A stretch of DNA of 64,000 nt from Cydia pomonella. Its lineage: Eukaryota; Arthropoda; Insecta; Lepidoptera; Tortricidae. Under the pieces are notes generated by a model that ran no database searches, was not told the DNA's origin, and saw only the letters and a list, made by a program, of their open reading frames with translations. Position numbers and translations under genes: made by a program. Where the stretch lies: assembly GCF_033807575.1 (NCBI RefSeq), contig NC_084728.1, forward strand, positions 9,623,451 to 9,687,450. The letters run 5' to 3'. How positions within the stretch are numbered: the first letter of the stretch is position 1; every line of letters begins with the position of its first letter. Positions 39,929 to 50,822 of this stretch are shown piece by piece.

Positions 39929-40865
39929 AAGCTAAGTTTCTGTGTGTAACACTATGGTCTCATTATAAAACTACCAAAAAGAACTTTCGGCACAAATGAT
40001 TCGCTCTAGACACATTTAGCTCGTGCCAATCACAAATCAAAAGTAAAAGTGCTAGAGAAATCCTATCATCATTTGTTATACTTAACAATCGGCCATCTTT
40101 GTTGAAAAAATCAGTGCCATCATTATCAAACTGTCAAAAAACTCTACCATATCAATTATATACTATCCATTGACGGCTTAGTATGAAAAGTCCCTTTAAA
40201 ACTGATGCAAAAGCATCAATGGATTTTGATTTTAGCGAAACTGTTTTGGTAGTACCGTATTATTTAAATTTGGAACATCGAATCGTGTGTCGGAATCGTG
40301 ACTATACGTAAAGCATACGGTTCTATAATTCACCAAACCTCGTATCTTTCTTAGCGGTCGTTAGGATTTTTAGCTTTATTGAAATGTAATAAAGTTGATT
40401 TTTGGAATTGGGATGAGATCTTTAATGAGGTTTTAGTAATAAACGCGAGAGACGGTAAATCGATATTTAAAAATTCGAACATAACATGGCTTGTCTTCGT
40501 GAGAAATGTCTAAAGTATTCAATAGATAGGTACCTACTTACCGAATACAAGGCAAAGCATGCAAAAAACATTATTTTAATAATATTATATTTATCTTATA
40601 CGGTACAAGTAGATAGTACTGATAGAAAAAGTATAAACACCTCGGGCCTCGGCCAACAATTACATGTGGTCTGACACATTTCACGTACTTTTCTCCCCAA
40701 TGTATGTATACTAATTAACTACCTCAACTTTTATTTCAGTTTTACCTCCTTTCTTACAGAATATAATTTAATAAAAATAGAGTTTTTCTACTCGTCGACT
40801 TTAATTATACATTTTTGTCTACTGAAATAATTACTAATGTTCATTAATTATTTAGGTTTTACAGT
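39929..40865. other. unassigned, possible TIR element
   Basis: AAACTACCAAAAAGAAC (39966) and CTGTTTTGGTAGTACC (40241-40256) may be inverted ends. No gene recognised. Confidence 0.35.
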
Positions 40866-41082
40866 AAAAACCGACGTAGTATAAAAAAAAAAAGTATTAT
40901 TTTAGATGACACGTAGAAAGTATACAATAGTGATATACTTAATCAAGATTTTCAATCTTGTACCTTACTTAGGCAACTCGGCAAGCTTCGTTGCCTAAAC
41001 ATGGTACTCAACTGAAAAGCTGTCAGGATTGTATCACGTTTCGCTATCGAATAAATTTACACTAGGGGTACAGTTTCACAAA
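40866..41082. mobile_element. repeat debris including a MITE-C half
   Basis: CCGACGTAGTATAAAAAAAA (40871-40890) is a Rep-A 3' tail. 41030-41072 (TATCACGTTTCGCTATCGAA, TTTACACTAGGGGTACAG) is the right end of MITE-C only. Confidence 0.65.
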
Positions 41083-41225
41083 GACTGAGTAAAGTATTGG
41101 ATAGCTAATTAACAAACTAGTTAAGCTTATTTGAAGATTGTGAAACGCCAACGATGACGTTATTCGTCATATATTTGACAAGTAGCTTATTCAGGACTTT
41201 ACCAGAACATTGTGAAACAGATCCT
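41083..41225. mobile_element. MITE (GTGAAACGCCA family)
   Basis: AGTTTCACAAAGACTGAGTA at left and ACATTGTGAAACAGATCC at right. The centre GATTGTGAAACGCCAACGAT matches 7595-7615. Confidence 0.6.
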
Positions 41226-41235
41226 TATTTTTTTT

Positions 41236-41583
41236 AATACTACGTTGGTGGCAAACAAGCACACGGCCCGCCTGATGGTAAGCAGTCTCCGTAGCCTATG
41301 TACGCCTGCAACTCCAGAGGTGTTACATGCGCGTTGCCGGCCCTAACAACCCTCCCTCCCCTCGTTGAACCCCTCTTACTCACCGGCAGGAACACAACAC
41401 TATGAGTAGGGTCTAGTGTTATTTGGCTGCAGTTTTCTGTAAGGTGGAGGTACTTCCCGAGTTGGGCTCTGCTCTAAATCTGGAATGACATCCGCTGTGC
41501 TGTGCCCTACCACACAAAGCGAGATGACATTCACAATGCCCATACCACTCTTGTGGACGTAGTTTATGGACGTACCCGATTCC
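41236..41583 (-). mobile_element. Rep-A retroposon, full length
   Basis: TACTACGTTGGTGGCAAACA to TGGACGTACCCGATTCC, with minor substitutions. Confidence 0.85.
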
Positions 41584-41970
41584 AAATTAATATAAAATTA
41601 ATGGTTGTCCACAGAAAGTGCGAAGAAATGAAGAGAAATTAAGTTTGTTTACATTATTTGCCTTTTCTAATGAACTCCTCTTTAAATGAGGTACCTTTTA
41701 GGTACCGCTTTGAAGGTATTTCTATGCGTTCAGTTATCTATTGATAGCATTAATTTCGGTACATTAAACACCAATGAGAATTATTGTGAACGAAACTCTG
41801 AATCTGATAAACGGGAGCAAACAGTTTGAAGTTGATAATGGGTTTATAAATTATAGGTAAATAATCTATATTTATTTAAAATATACCAACCTATGTTATT
41901 TACAAGAACAATATACATAATGGATATACTGATGATTACTATAACTAGCTTAAATTGCTTAAACCTAAAA
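41584..41970. other. unassigned
   Basis: No recognised feature. Confidence 0.3.
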
Positions 41971-41979
41971 TAAGGCTTA

Positions 41980-42112
41980 ATGAGGCATTGTACCAAGGAT
42001 GCTGGCGGCATTTCATCGTTGTGTCGCAATGCTGATACGTTGTGTGAGGAAGCTCTTCGGTCACCAGTTACGTCAGCCAGATGCTTCGAGATTCCTGCAA
42101 AAAATGTAAGTA
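41980..42112 (+). other. exon-like GC-richer block
   Basis: An ATG frame (MRHCTKDAGGISSLCRNADT) runs to a donor-like AAAATGTAAGTAT at 42102-42114. No protein family is recognised and no acceptor or partner exon is visible. It may be retroelement debris. Confidence 0.25.
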
Positions 42113-42269
42113 TTTATATAAGAAGAAAAAAAAAACGTTTATTCAGCAAATACAATACAGATTATAAGTATTATAACAGTCAAAATTAAATAAATAAATA
42201 TCGGACACCAAAAAATTGAGTCTCACGAACCTAGCCGCCGCCTGACCATTCAAGTTATTTTAAATTGAC

Positions 42270-42660
42270 TTTCAGTACCCCTAGTGTAAATTTGATCGAC
42301 ATCATAACGTGACGAACGCGTTTGCGTTAAGTCTCATTCTGTACCCCTAGTGTAAATAAATTCGATTTCCAAACGTGACGTACGCGTTTGCGTTTAGTCT
42401 CATTTTGTATTGGATTTCGAAAGAGCGCGCCAAGCGGGACGTTTTGGAAACTCAAAATCTTATACAAAATGAGACTTAACGCAAACGCGTTCGTCACGTT
42501 ATAATGTCGATCAAAGTTACACTAGGGGTACTGTATAGGATTTTGAGTTTCCAAAACGTCCCGCTTGGCGCGCTCTTTCTAAATCCAATACATAATGAGA
42601 CTAAACGCAAACGCGTAACGTCACGTTTCGAAATCGAATTTATTTACACTAGGGGTACTG
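42270..42660. mobile_element. MITE-C inserted in MITE-C
   Basis: Outer copy: 42270-42338 plus 42541-42660. Inner copy: about 42339-42540. The outer frame breaks at TCTCATTCTGTA and resumes CTGTATAGGATTTTGAGTTT, so CTGTA is repeated at the junctions. Confidence 0.85.
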
Positions 42661-42886
42661 AACTAAAAATAACATGAGTTTTGATATTAGTCGAAGTTGT
42701 AAAAAGCATTAAAAAAGTCAAATAAGAATGAAACTAATCAAAGTGCCATTTAGCATACTATTACAACTGTTCTCTCTTATTAAGCTGTTATTTCTTATTC
42801 AAATCAACGTTCAAATAATAAAAATAAATTTAATTTCAACTAAATTTATTAAAAACCCAAATCATGTAAAATTGAATAGCAAGAAT

Positions 42887-43765
42887 TATTAAAAACGCGC
42901 CAAGCGCGTGTCGGGTCACGCATGGTGATGGGTTCAGTACCTACCTACTTTCATAAAACTATATCATACGTAATCATTTATGTAATATAAAAAGCAATAC
43001 CAACAAAACGGCGTATCTTCCATACTTTAGCTTTATATTCTTGATTTTTTCGAAAGAGGGGGGAGGCACTTTTTTTTTATATATTGGAAGCGATTATTAA
43101 AAAATATATTTATTTCTTCAAAAGCCATTTTAGGAACCCTTACATATTTTTAAAGACAGTACACACGTTAATATTTATTACTGGAAAAAAATCTGGACCC
43201 GGGTATGTCCTTAAACTACGTCCAAAAGAGAGGTATGGGCATTGTGAATGTCATCTCGCTTTGTGTGGTAGGGCACAGCACAGCGGATGTCATTCCAGAT
43301 CTAGAGCAGAGCCCAACTGGGGAAGTACCTCCACCTCACAGAAAATAGCAGCCAAATAACACTAGACCCTACTCATAGTGTTGTGTTCCTGCCGGTGAGT
43401 TAGGTTGCCAGAGCTCAACGAGGGTGCGGAGTGTTATGGAGTCGATTCCTATGCAGTTGCAGGCGTACATAGGCTACGGAGACTGCTTACCATCAGGCAG
43501 GCCGTAAGCCTGTTTGCCACCGACGTAGTATAAAAAAAATCATCGCTGAATGGAGTGCCCCCTCCAAAAAAAAAAAAAATTTTTTTTTTTTAAGTTCCAA
43601 AATTAATACATATAGGTATGTTTTCAATTTCAGTCAAATATGCCTTATATTTTTGAAATAAATGGCTTTGGCTGTGACATACCTAGACAGGCAGGTGGAC
43701 AGATGGACATGACGAAACTACGAGAGTTCCGTTTTTGCTATTTTGACTACGGAGCCCCAAAAACC
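42887..43765 (+). mobile_element. Rep-E2 copy split by Rep-A
   Basis: ACGCGCCAAGCGCGTGTCGG, GAGGGGGGAGGCACTTTT at left and GCTGAATGGAGTGCCCCCTC, GACAGATGGACATGACGAAA, CTACGGAGCCCC at right follow the order in 55098-55806. Confidence 0.7.
43196..43538 (+). mobile_element. Rep-A nested in Rep-E2
   Basis: GGACCCGGGTATGTCC to CCACCGACGTAGTATAAAAA. AAAAAAATC at both junctions is a probable TSD merged with the A-tail. Confidence 0.85.
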
Positions 43766-44170
43766 ACGTCAAAAATCGAACAGTAGTCAATCATTACCAC
43801 AGAACACAAAATGATACCCACTCAAATCAAAGAATCGATTCGAATTAGCATAAATAGATAATCGAATCGATCAAAATCGCTTACAAACCGCTCATTACGG
43901 TAAACGGAACGTTTTCTGCGAATTTTTTGAATTTGGATTAGGGTTTAATGACAAAAAGTTTAATGTAGTTGTACGGCCAAGTTTGGTATAAATAGCAATT
44001 CCAATGCGTAAGACTCAAGTTTAAAAAGGATGTTAAGTAGTTTGAATGCTTCGGTGAGATATTTTGTTGTTTTGTGCGTAATTAAATTCAATATACCACA
44101 GTACTTATTCCACACTAGCAGAATGAATATGTATTATATTTAAATAAGTAAAACAATATTATAGGACAAT
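43766..44170. other. unassigned
   Basis: No recognised feature. Confidence 0.3.
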
Positions 44171-44272
44171 TATGAATGAATTAATAAATAAATGAATGGA
44201 TGAATGAATGAACGAATAAATTAACGAATGAATGAATGAATTAATGATTGAATGAATGGATGAATGAAAGCA
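44171..44272. repeat. (GAAT)n degenerate microsatellite
   Basis: About 25 imperfect tetranucleotide units directly next to the tail of a reversed SINE-1. It probably grew from that SINE's (TTTA)n tail. Confidence 0.85.
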
Positions 44273-44655
44273 TTTATTTCGGACACAGATATATACATAC
44301 CGAGTCCCGCAGTAAGCTCAATAAGGCTAGTGTTATAGATACGGTCACGTTTAAAAATATCGATACGAAAAAGGTTCCAAAAATATGTACCTATACACGA
44401 TTTTATTGCCCATACATTAAGGTACGTTACGTACGTAAGGTACGTATCGATATTTTCTGACGTGACTGTACTTATACGATGATATATATTTAATATATAG
44501 TCATATAATAAATACTTATATACATACATAACATCCATAACTCAGGAACAAACATTTGTGAAACACACAAATAAATGCCCTTACCAGGATTCAAACCCGG
44601 GACCTCCTACTTCGTCGGCAAGGTCAAGGTCACTAACTACCGACTATGCTAGTAA
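44273..44655 (-). mobile_element. SINE-1 copy interrupted by MITE-K
   Basis: Tail AGTCCCGCAGTAAGCTCAAT at left and body ACATCCATAACTCAGGAACA with box B (GATTCAAACCC) at right. MITE-K lies between at 44340-44471, with TA on both sides. Confidence 0.8.
44340..44471. mobile_element. MITE-K nested in SINE-1
   Basis: ACGGTCACGTTTAAAAATAT to CGATATTTTCTGACGTGACT. The centre is altered by a TACGTACGTAAGGTACG repeat. Confidence 0.8.
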
Positions 44656-44744
44656 CTTAACTTTTCTAGTGACTTAAATGAATGTAGGCTACAAAGGAGT
44701 ATTTTATTTAAAAGAATACAAATAATATAATATATAGTTCGAGC

Positions 44745-44830
44745 CATCCACGATGACGCGCAGATTGTCAAATCTAAGCTTTAATTACATGACATTACAA
44801 GTGAACGCACGCGTCTTCGTGAATGACACG
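44745..44830. mobile_element. short MITE (CATCCACGATGACGCG)
   Basis: CATCCACGATGACGCGCAGA is mirrored imperfectly by CGCACGCGTCTTCGTGAATG. Confidence 0.6.
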
Positions 44831-45042
44831 TTCTATAAAAATCATTAAATACTTAAGTCAATTAAGCAAACGAGATCGGAATAAATAATAAGCAAAGGCG
44901 AAACAATCTTATCGTTTTACTTCATTTAATTTATTGTCACTTGTCAGTTATCTTAATTTATCTATTCATTATTGTATTTTTTACAAGAAACAAATTGTGG
45001 CAAGAAATGTGGATTATAATGAAATATAATTTTGATGAAGCA
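44831..45042. other. unassigned
   Basis: No recognised feature. Confidence 0.3.
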
Positions 45043-45054
45043 GGTGATAATAAT

Positions 45055-45323
45055 TGGCGGAGAAGATAAGGAGTGGTAGGTTAGTGTGGTATGGGCATTT
45101 ACTGAGGAGGGACGCCATACAGGCAAAAGAATGTTAGGAATGAATGTTGATGAACGGAGAGCGGATGGTACTAGACCCAAAAAACGATGGATGGATTGTG
45201 TGAGAAAGGATATGAGAAAGAAAGGAGTGAGTGCTGAGGTGACGAAAGATAGAGGAGAATGGAAGAGAAGAACATGTTGTGCCGACCCCACATAACGTGG
45301 GAAAAGGGCAGGAGGAAGAAGAA
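45055..45323 (+). mobile_element. LINE C-terminal fragment with 12-bp TSD
   Basis: RSGRLVWYGHLLRRDA at the start, then after a frameshift near 45120-45130 ERRADGTRPKKRWMDCVRKD, EVTKDRGEWKRRTCCADPT and TAA. A (GGA/GAA)n tail follows. The TSD GGTGATAATAAT is perfect at 45043-45054 and 45324-45335. Confidence 0.9.
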
Positions 45324-45335
45324 GGTGATAATAAT

Positions 45336-45668
45336 AGGCTAAGTTCATGAAAAATTTAATAATGTTTGTTTAATTAACAAGTTCAACAACACGACAATAA
45401 TGCAATAATGTGCTGTTGCTAAAAATTGTTATACATTTAATTTAGAGCGTTTAAAAGTTTTGTATGTAAAATGTTGTCTCGCCCTAATTTCTTTGTTTTA
45501 CAATTTCTAGCAACCAAAATGAGTATCAGACATAGATATATTATGTTACGTCAATGTTCATGTAAAATTTCATTATGTATCAGAATGTCGTTATAAAATG
45601 AGCGTAATTTTGATTGTATGGCGGCGCCGGTAGCTAGGTTAATGTGGCTGATGAAGTGGTGGAGCATG
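45336..45668. other. unassigned
   Basis: No recognised feature. Confidence 0.3.
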
Positions 45669-46281
45669 TAAATAAATAAATATTATAGGACATTTCCTCG
45701 TGTGATATGAGTGATATGACTGATAGGACCTACATAATTATTATGAACGACTTCCAGCCGATATAAGAAGTGAACTGTGTGATCAGACATTCAAACGCCG
45801 ATTGAGAGGTTTTTTGTTGGATAGACCGTTGTATTCTGTTAATGAATTTATGAACGATGTATAGATTTTGACGATCCTCTACAGTAGATACTATATTGAC
45901 ATTTTAAAATATTAGTATCCTGTAATTATTTAATTTTTGAATTGATATTTTATTGATTATGTTTTTGTATATCTGTTTTGACGATCATGCCTGCAATTTA
46001 TAATGTAATCAGTGTTATGAAATAAATAAATCAAATCAAATCATTATTACACAATTGACTAAGCCCGTACCGTAATTGACAGTACGCTGAATAAGGCCGG
46101 TGTTGTGGGACTTGTGGGTACTTAGACAACGATATATATAATATATAAATATTTATACATAGAAAACACCCATGACTCAGGAACAAATATCCGTGCTCAT
46201 CACACAAATTAATGCCCTTACCAGGATTTGAACCCGGGACCAGCGGCAGGGTTACTATCCTAGGCCAGACAGGTCGTCAAA
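45669..46281 (-). mobile_element. SINE-1 copy interrupted by a LINE tail
   Basis: Tail AATAAATATTATAGGACATT (45669-45694) continues at CATTATTACACAATTGACTA (46042). The tRNA-like head near 46235-46281 has lost several bases (ACCAGCGGCAGGGTTACTAT). Confidence 0.8.
45695..46041 (+). mobile_element. LINE C-terminus and 3'UTR, nested in SINE-1
   Basis: LHNYYERLPADIRSEL, then CDQTFKRRLRGFLLDRPLYS and VNEFMNDV plus TAG, a CR1/Jockey-like pol end. The 3'UTR ends AATAAATAAATCAAATCAAAT. Family recognition is by the FKxxLxxxLLxxxxYS pattern. Confidence 0.75.
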
Positions 46282-46925
46282 TTATACACCAGAAGACCGG
46301 CTACACGCTGAGGGTGTTCCAGCTCTGATCGCGCCAATACGTGCACTTCAACTCTCTTGTGGCGCGCGAGCCGCGACGCTGCAGGGGACCGAGTGCACCG
46401 ACTTCTGGCCGAAGGGTGTCGTGTTTCGGAGGTTCCGGGGCAAAGTGCCGAAACCGACACAAGACCAGACGATTCATCGAAGCCACACCGTTTTGTCGCT
46501 TACATAGAATTTAGTTTTACAAGTTCCCCTTTGTACTACATATTAATTTTCTATCAAATGTAATCAGAAGTTTGACTCTTAGAGACTCTATTCATGTCTA
46601 AGGATAAAAATCATTTAGTTCTGCATTTAGAGATATTTACACCTCTAAATAATATTTTTTTTATAACTGGTTGTGTTTTTTTATTATTATTATTTTAGTT
46701 TTTTTTTATTCTACATTTAGAGACTTTATACATCTCTAAGTAATAATAATATTTTACTTTTTCATTAAACAATAATACTTTAGTTTGCATTAATATTTTC
46801 AATTAATTGTATTTTATAATTGTTGATGTGCTTGTTTTTGCTTGTATGTAAATTCCATGTTGACGTGTAAAAGTGCCCTTGTGGCCTATTTGCTGAATAA
46901 ATGTTGAAGTTAAAGTTGAATCAAT
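46282..46925 (+). mobile_element. LINE 3' end with TTAGAGA hairpins
   Basis: After a GC-rich, possibly coding start (46300-46480), 46565-46925 repeats TTAGAGACTTTATACATCTCTAA-type hairpins. It then has CGTGTAAAAGTGCCCTTGTG and GCTGAATAAATGTTGAAGTT. Same tail as 6641-6984. Confidence 0.7.
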
Positions 46926-46962
46926 ATTTATGTTTCTCGTACAATAAAGTGTTTATTTTTTT

Positions 46963-47040
46963 ATACTACGTCGGTGGCAAACAAGCATACGGCCCGCCTG
47001 ATAGTAAGCAGTCTCTGTAGCCTATGTACGCCTGCAACTT
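46963..47040 (-). mobile_element. Rep-A 3' fragment
   Basis: TACTACGTCGGTGGCAAACA to TGTACGCCTGCAACTT. Confidence 0.75.
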
Positions 47041-47498
47041 ACTTACTCGCACTTACTTAGTTTTTAAGTTTATAATATGCATATATATATATATATGTAT
47101 ATACTCGTATTAGTCTGCAAAGTATTTATAATATGGGCCTTGTTGCCTGATTAAAATTTCAAATAAATAAATATTCACAAAAAATCTTACCTAACAAACT
47201 TGCCCATTTTTTCCAAACCCCTTTTTCAAATTCAGAACAATTCCAATCCTCTATCATTTGACGTTTGCGTTCCGTTTCACGTCGACACGTTTTTTTGGCA
47301 TACATTCATTATAGCCCGGTACAAGCGTCCATTACCAGTCATTATGTTAGGCATCCTCCTGTGGCGTCCCGCTGATCTGCCCAGTTTTTTAATAAGGCTG
47401 TGGTCAGAAGACGAAAATATAGGTTCTTATAAAATTAACTTTGACATAAACTATCTAAAACAGTTCATGTTTCTTTCATGTATCTGTTCATGCGTCTT
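47041..47498. other. unassigned
   Basis: 47070-47175 (ATATATATATATATGTATAT, GGGCCTTGTTGCCTGATTAA) looks like a LINE tail. The frame 47200-47520 has no recognised motif and runs into SINE-1. Confidence 0.3.
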
Positions 47499-47670
47499 TT
47501 TGACGACCGGTCTGGCCTAGTGGGTAGTAACCCTGCCTATGAATCCGATGGTCCAGGGATTCGAATCCCGGTGAGGGCATTTATTCGTGTGATGAGCATG
47601 GATATTTGTTCCTGAGTCATGGGTGTTTTCTATGTATTTAAGTATTTATAAATATTTACATATTATATAT

Positions 47671-48572
47671 GAATAATATTATATACGAAGCGAAGTGATG
47701 ACTTTTTCGCAATCAGACGCAAGCGTGTTGGATCACTACTTAGGTGAGTGCGTTGTAGTGGGAATAGCCTCCTCAGGATATTGTCGGAAAGCCTAGACTG
47801 CTCTCTCTCCGCCTAGCCTTATCCCATCATTTGGGGTCGGCTCTCCTAGTCCTTCTTCGCCAGGACGCTCTGTCCTGGGTTGTCCTAGATGTGACGTTTG
47901 CATCGTTCATGTCCCTTTCTATAGTAGCTATCCATGTTTGGAGGGGTCTTCCTCTTCCTCTCTTTGGCGCCGGAAACATTTCGAGTACTTGTCGGGTCAT
48001 GTGTTCAGGTGGACGACGCATTACATGCCCGTACCATCTAAGTCGACCTTCCACTAGCTTCTCTTGGATTGATTTTACCCTGAAGCTACCACGGATGAGG
48101 GTATTTCGGATGCGATCTAGCAGCGTTACACCTCCAGCCCAGCGCAACATCCTCATTTCAGCGGCATGTAGTCTGTTCTCTTGTTGTTTTTTGAGGGGCC
48201 AGCACTCGGCGCCATACGTTAGAGCTGGCCGTACGGCGGTTTTATAGATTTTGCCTTTAATGTGTACAGGCATTCTCAGGAAAGCCTAGACTGCCCTACA
48301 ACAAAATACTGGGTCGAAGTCGCCATTGGAAGGGCCAAATAGGAAGTTTTTTTGTTTTTATTTGGTTTTTGTTTTTATTTTATGTGTTTGCTGGGATAAG
48401 TTCGCCTTTGTTGTATTTAATTTACTCTGTAACTGTGTTTTTCGTGTTTTTATTTCTATGTACAATAAAGTATATACATACATACATACATACATACTAA
48501 CATAGTTATTAAGTCTAGAATATAAGTACTAACATAATATGGATCTTTGATCTGAAATAAAATTTTTTTTTT
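47671..48572 (+). mobile_element. LINE C-terminus split by another LINE (middle level)
   Basis: 47695-47801 reads DDFFAIRRKRVGSLLR, a TGA, then VRCSGNSLLRILSESLDC. It resumes at 48279 as RKSLDCPTTKYWV-type sequence to EVAIGRAK and TAG at about 48343. It is the same family as 55908-56140. The 3'UTR has AATAAAGTATATACATACAT (48465-48500) and ends GATCTGAAATAAAATTTTTT, like 56185-56210. Confidence 0.85.
47802..48278 (-). mobile_element. LINE C-terminal fragment, open frame, 16-bp TSD (inner level)
   Basis: The minus frame 48273-47827 is intact for 148 codons: KTAVRPALTYGAECWPLKKQ, RMLRWAGGVTLLDRIRNTLI, RLRWYGHVMRRPPEHM and RGRGRPLQTWIATIERDMND, ending RRTRRADPK. The TSD GGAAAGCCTAGACTGC is perfect at 47786-47801 and 48279-48294. 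It has no stop codons and is the youngest layer of this nest. Confidence 0.95.
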
Positions 48573-48680
48573 TAATATATATATCGTTGTCTAAGTACCC
48601 TCAACACAAGCCTTATTGAGCTTACTGTGGGACTTAGTCATTTTGTGTAATAATGTCCTATAATATTTATTTATTTATTA

Positions 48681-48914
48681 TTTATGTATGTATATATGTA
48701 TATTTATGTATCATATTATTTATGTACGTATAATTTTGTGATATTTTTTGTCATTTTACTCTGTGTTCTGAGCCTGCACCAATTAGGATCTTTCGGTTTG
48801 GCTCGTGGTTGACTGGTTGAGGATGCCTTCTGGCATTAAGTCCGCCATTTGTACTCTTTCCGTAGTATTTGTAGTCTGCCATTGTGCAATAATTTTAAAT
48901 AAAAAAAATGTAAT
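48681..48914. other. unassigned, AT-rich
   Basis: No recognised feature. Confidence 0.3.
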
Positions 48915-49068
48915 ATACAAATGCTTAAATACATAGAAAACACCCATGACTCAGGAACAAATATCTGTGCTCATCACACAAATAAATGCCCTTACTGGGA
49001 TTCGAACCCAGGACCATCGGCTCCATAGGCAGGGTGACTACTCAATAGGCCAGACCGGTCGTCAAAAT
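48915..49068 (-). mobile_element. SINE-1 head half
   Basis: AAATACATAGAAAACACCCA to CAGACCGGTCGTCAAAAT. The LINE-like 3' tail is absent. Confidence 0.85.
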
Positions 49069-50822
49069 ATTGCATCAAATAATACAAATTGAATATTTTT
49101 ATTCAGTAGCTTAAAAACCCCCCAATTTATGTAAGTTTCGTATGTACGTATGTTGTTAAAGTTAAATTGAATTGTGGGAAGTGGTTAGCTTACTAGGTGT
49201 GACCCAAACATGCGTACATTACAAGTTTATATTTAATCTTGTAAAAATCTTGTAAATTTTATTTTTATTAACATATTTATTATTTGCCGACTGTACTTAA
49301 CACCCCCCCAATGATTGGAGTCGTCAAAACGAATCCCGCTATCCGCTGCCTCCTCAACCACAGCCTTAGCAACGCAGAAAACATGCTCATAAACCGACAG
49401 CATAAAGTACGCAACATCTTTACATTGGTCAAATTATAATAAACGCTAATTTTTGAAATGTCGTAACTCAGTATTGCACTCGTAAATAGATACGACTTTT
49501 TGTGGTGCACATAACCCGTCAGCATTTTAAAGTACTCGCTACATATCTACGTGCTTACTGTCGAAACATCGTAACTAACTATAGGATTTGTGAAGAGATA
49601 CGACATTCTGCTGTGGGAAAAATTTAAGCTTCATTTTTAGTTTTACTGGGATCGCGTATTCAAAATTGATCAAGGAACAAGGAAGGAGCAAGGAACTTCA
49701 CTTATTAGCCATATTGTGAGTTTTTTAACACTACAAAATCCCATATAGCAAAAATCGAGATTTCCTCCGACGAGATTGAATCTCGAAAATTCGAGATCTC
49801 GCGAGACCGAGATTGCATTCCCTACACAAACGGACTGACAGACAGACATGGCGAAACTAAATATTGAAGAATTTGTTTTGTTTCGGAATCGAAAGACACA
49901 AAAGAATTGCGACTCTGTTCCAATCGCAAATGGTTTAAATTACATTGCAGTACAGGTAGGACCGTAGGTTTTACGAGTATTTGCGTATTATTGACTATGG
50001 GACCCTAAATATATGGGTAAAACTTGGTCTCATCACGTCGAAGACCATAAAGTAGTATGTATATGATATTTTCATGACACATGGGTCCGTAAATCCTAAA
50101 TTTCGACCCGGGGCTAATGTACAGTCAGTAAAAAGTACCCTCCTGCATAGAAGTTTGTATCCAAAAGTGCTAAGCGAATAGTATTGCTCGAAATTAGGCG
50201 GAAGTTCTATTTTTTTTGCTCGCAAGTGTGATAAACATTGTGTGTGCGACGAGAGGTACAGGAGTTACGAACTCGTGTTAATTAAGCCCTCACCTTCAGC
50301 TTCGGGCTTCAAGTCACACTCGTTCGTAAATTCTTGTTTACCGCCGTTATACACAGTGTAGTATTTCACCCGCACTTGGGTACCCCTATGCATATTATTA
50401 CCGTAATATATATCCAATATCGGTTTATTAGATAATACTAATCCAATTTTGGTAAAAATTAATCTTATTACCGTATAGGGGTTAACATGGGAACTGGCTT
50501 ATATGGATACTTAACACATACTATTAACCCATACTATTGACCCAGGACGATTCATTAGACCTATTTTCGACTCCTGAACCGAGATTCTTAGCCACAGCCG
50601 GGCGCTACCTCGAGGCTATAGTCGCCCCGAGCACCATTAGCACTAATTAGATAATATGTAGGTACTTATATTTAAATTCTGACTAACTGTTTTTGGTAGT
50701 AATTTATTGTAATTTATTATAGCTATGTTATAATTCAATTCTTATATTCCTATGTGTCATGTCTGGTGTATACTGTAAGTGACATTATAAAAATAAATAA
50801 ATAATAAATAATAAATAACTAT
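49069..50822. other. unassigned low-repeat stretch
   Basis: 1.7 kb with few shared repeats. 49850-49880 has a CAGACAGACATGGCGAAACT piece of Rep-E2. 50690-50815 resembles a LINE 3'UTR with (AATAAATA)n. No protein recognised. Confidence 0.4.

Larger units (their letters stand above)
47499..48680 (+). mobile_element. SINE-1 split by a LINE (outer level of a three-level nest)
   Basis: The head and body (47499-47670: TTGACGACCGGTCTGGCCTA ... TAAATATTTACATATTATAT) continue at 48573-48680 (ATATCGTTGTCTAAGTACCC ... TAATGTCCTATAATATTTAT). About 900 bp of LINE sequence lies between. Confidence 0.85.

Noticed and set aside
41980..42112. Host exon with GTAAGT donor
   Set aside because: No acceptor, no partner exon and no recognised domain. 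The block looks like retroelement-derived GC-richer debris, so it is reported only as exon-like.
44962..45348. 128-codon minus frame
   Set aside because: Antisense of the LINE fragment at 45055-45323.
47831..48247. 138-codon plus-strand frame
   Set aside because: It is the antisense shadow of the intact LINE frame on the minus strand.
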